DNA of 23,381 nucleotides from Anaerolineales bacterium UBA832 (GTDB lineage: Bacteria > Chloroflexota > Anaerolineae > Anaerolineales > UBA11657), in the NCBI GenBank assembly GCA_002296125.1, contig DBHI01000097.1, forward strand, positions 1 to 23,381, given 5' to 3'. Made by a program: the position numbers and the translations under genes. Positions within the stretch are counted from its first letter, which is position 1; the number at the start of each line of letters is the position of its first letter. The notes below the pieces were generated by a model. It searched no databases and was not told the origin of the DNA. It saw only the letters and a list, made by a program, of their open reading frames with translations. Below, piece by piece: positions 22,569 to 23,381 of this stretch.

Positions 22569-23381
22569 TTGATTTTAGTTACAGGTGCTGGAGGTAAGAC
22601 GGGTGTAGCTGTTGTACGTTCGTTGTTGATTAATAATATTGAAGTAAGGATTCTTGTTCGTGACGAATCAAAAATCAGAGACTTAGAATTTGTAGATGAC
22701 GTTGATATAGTAATAGGTGATATGAGATCTGAATCAGTACAGCGTGATGCATTTGATGGTGTAAGATCTGTATATCATATATGTCCAAATATGCATGAAG
22801 ATGAGCTTGCAATTGGTTTATCTATGATATCAGTTGCCAAGCAATTTGATGTTAAACATTTTGTTTATCATTCTGTATTGCATCCTCAAATTGAAGATAT
22901 GCCACACCATTGGCAAAAGATGCGTGTAGAGGAAGCTATTTTTGTGTCTGATCTTCCATATACCATTATCCAGCCGGCAGCTTATATGCAGAATGTTTTA
23001 ATGGAAAAAGCTCGAATATACGAAGACAAATTTATTCATGTGCCATATTCTATAGATTCTAAAGGTAGTCCTGTAAATCTTGATGATGTTGCAGAAGTAG
23101 CAGCAACTGTTTTAAGTAAACAAGACTATATAGGAGGTATATATGAATTATGTGGTCCAGAAATATTAACTCCTAAAGACCAAGCGAGTATATTAGGATC
23201 TCATATAGGTATTGAACTAACTATTCAGCAAATTACACTGGATCAATGGAAATTACAGAATAATTTATCTAACTTTAGTACATATTCACTAAAGTCTCTT
23301 GTTGATATGTTTGTGTATTATGATAAATATGGTTTTTGGGGTAGTTCGTATGTGCTAGAGAGTTTATTAGATAGAAAACCA
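22569..23381 (+). CDS. NmrA-like NAD(P)-binding protein, 3' end outside the window
   Basis: An open frame of 271 codons running off the window. It starts I-L-V-T-G-A-G-G-K-T-G, the dinucleotide-binding loop of atypical short-chain dehydrogenases of the NmrA/HSCARG type. It continues with V-R-I-L-V-R-D, G-D-M-R, V-K-H-F-V-Y-H-S-V-L-H-P, W-Q-K-M-R-V-E-E and L-P-Y-T-I-I-Q-P-A-A-Y-M-Q-N, all typical of this group. Members act as redox-sensing regulators or as NAD(P)-dependent reductases/isomerases. The role here is unknown. The frame is the same as that of the preceding aminotransferase, separated only by TGA 22563-22565 and one codon. No ATG is available, so TTG 22569 is the likely start, with AAAGGG about 12 bases upstream. 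Confidence 0.85.
   Translation, partial: MILVTGAGGKTGVAVVRSLLINNIEVRILVRDESKIRDLEFVDDVDIVIGDMRSESVQRDAFDGVRSVYHICPNMHEDELAIGLSMISVAKQFDVKHFVYHSVLHPQIEDMPHHWQKMRVEEAIFVSDLPYTIIQPAAYMQNVLMEKARIYEDKFIHVPYSIDSKGSPVNLDDVAEVAATVLSKQDYIGGIYELCGPEILTPKDQASILGSHIGIELTIQQITLDQWKLQNNLSNFSTYSLKSLVDMFVYYDKYGFWGSSYVLESLLDRKP

Noticed and set aside
1..23381. Mobile elements, tRNA/rRNA genes and CRISPR arrays
   Set aside because: I found no transposase or integrase frame, no tRNA-like cloverleaf or rRNA sequence, and no regularly spaced repeats.

Overview
The window comes from an AT-rich bacterial genome (clearly under 40% G+C by eye, with A/T-ending codons and several TTG starts). Genes are tightly packed: there is no gene-free stretch over 300 bases, and I see no RNA gene, insertion sequence or CRISPR array. 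Gene content suggests an uncultivated, probably marine Chloroflexota-like bacterium. The pointers are a fused PyrF-PyrE protein with the decarboxylase first, a class III CoA-transferase, a molybdenum hydroxylase, a glycolate-oxidase trio and an NmrA-like protein. This placement is an inference with modest confidence.

Layout. (1) 1-3966: the end of an xdhC-type molybdoenzyme maturation gene, then glcD, glcE and glcF, an FAD/iron-sulfur 2-hydroxyacid dehydrogenase. (2) 4032-5432: the fused pyrimidine enzyme PyrF-PyrE. (3) 5466-6668, on the minus strand: a class III CoA-transferase. A 171-bp divergent spacer separates it from the next block. (4) 6840-18676: nine plus-strand genes with gaps of -8 to +39 bp, very probably one operon. 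In order: molybdenum hydroxylase FAD subunit, its 2Fe-2S subunit, an amidase, FdrA/AllF, DUF1116 (YlbE/AllG), a double-domain cyclase-family hydrolase, the molybdenum hydroxylase large subunit, DUF2877 (YlbF/AllH), and a cytosine-deaminase-like amidohydrolase. (5) 18801-20159: a UraA-like nucleobase permease with a structured leader and a strong terminator. (6) 20321-23381: a beta-ureidopropionase-like hydrolase, a class III aminotransferase, and an NmrA-like NAD(P)-binding protein that runs off the window.

How it may work together (inference). The AllF/AllG/AllH homologues correspond to the E. coli oxamate carbamoyltransferase, which phosphorolyses oxalurate to oxamate and carbamoyl phosphate at the end of allantoin nitrogen salvage. 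Around it are a nucleobase permease, a deaminase-like protein, a molybdenum hydroxylase with its XdhC factor, ring-opening and amide hydrolases, an N-carbamoyl hydrolase and a transaminase. This looks like uptake and dismantling of a purine, pyrimidine or related N-heterocycle. Two links are attractive. GlcDEF could oxidise ureidoglycolate to oxalurate, a job done by AllD in E. coli. The amidase and CoA-transferase could process oxamate and oxalate. No carbamate kinase, allantoinase, uricase or dihydropyrimidinase gene is visible.

Most notable: the subunit genes of two multi-subunit enzymes are interleaved in one operon. The cyclase-family protein is a tandem duplication with one degenerate metal site. 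The cytosine-deaminase-like protein lacks a canonical metal-binding histidine. The permease has an unexplained structured leader.
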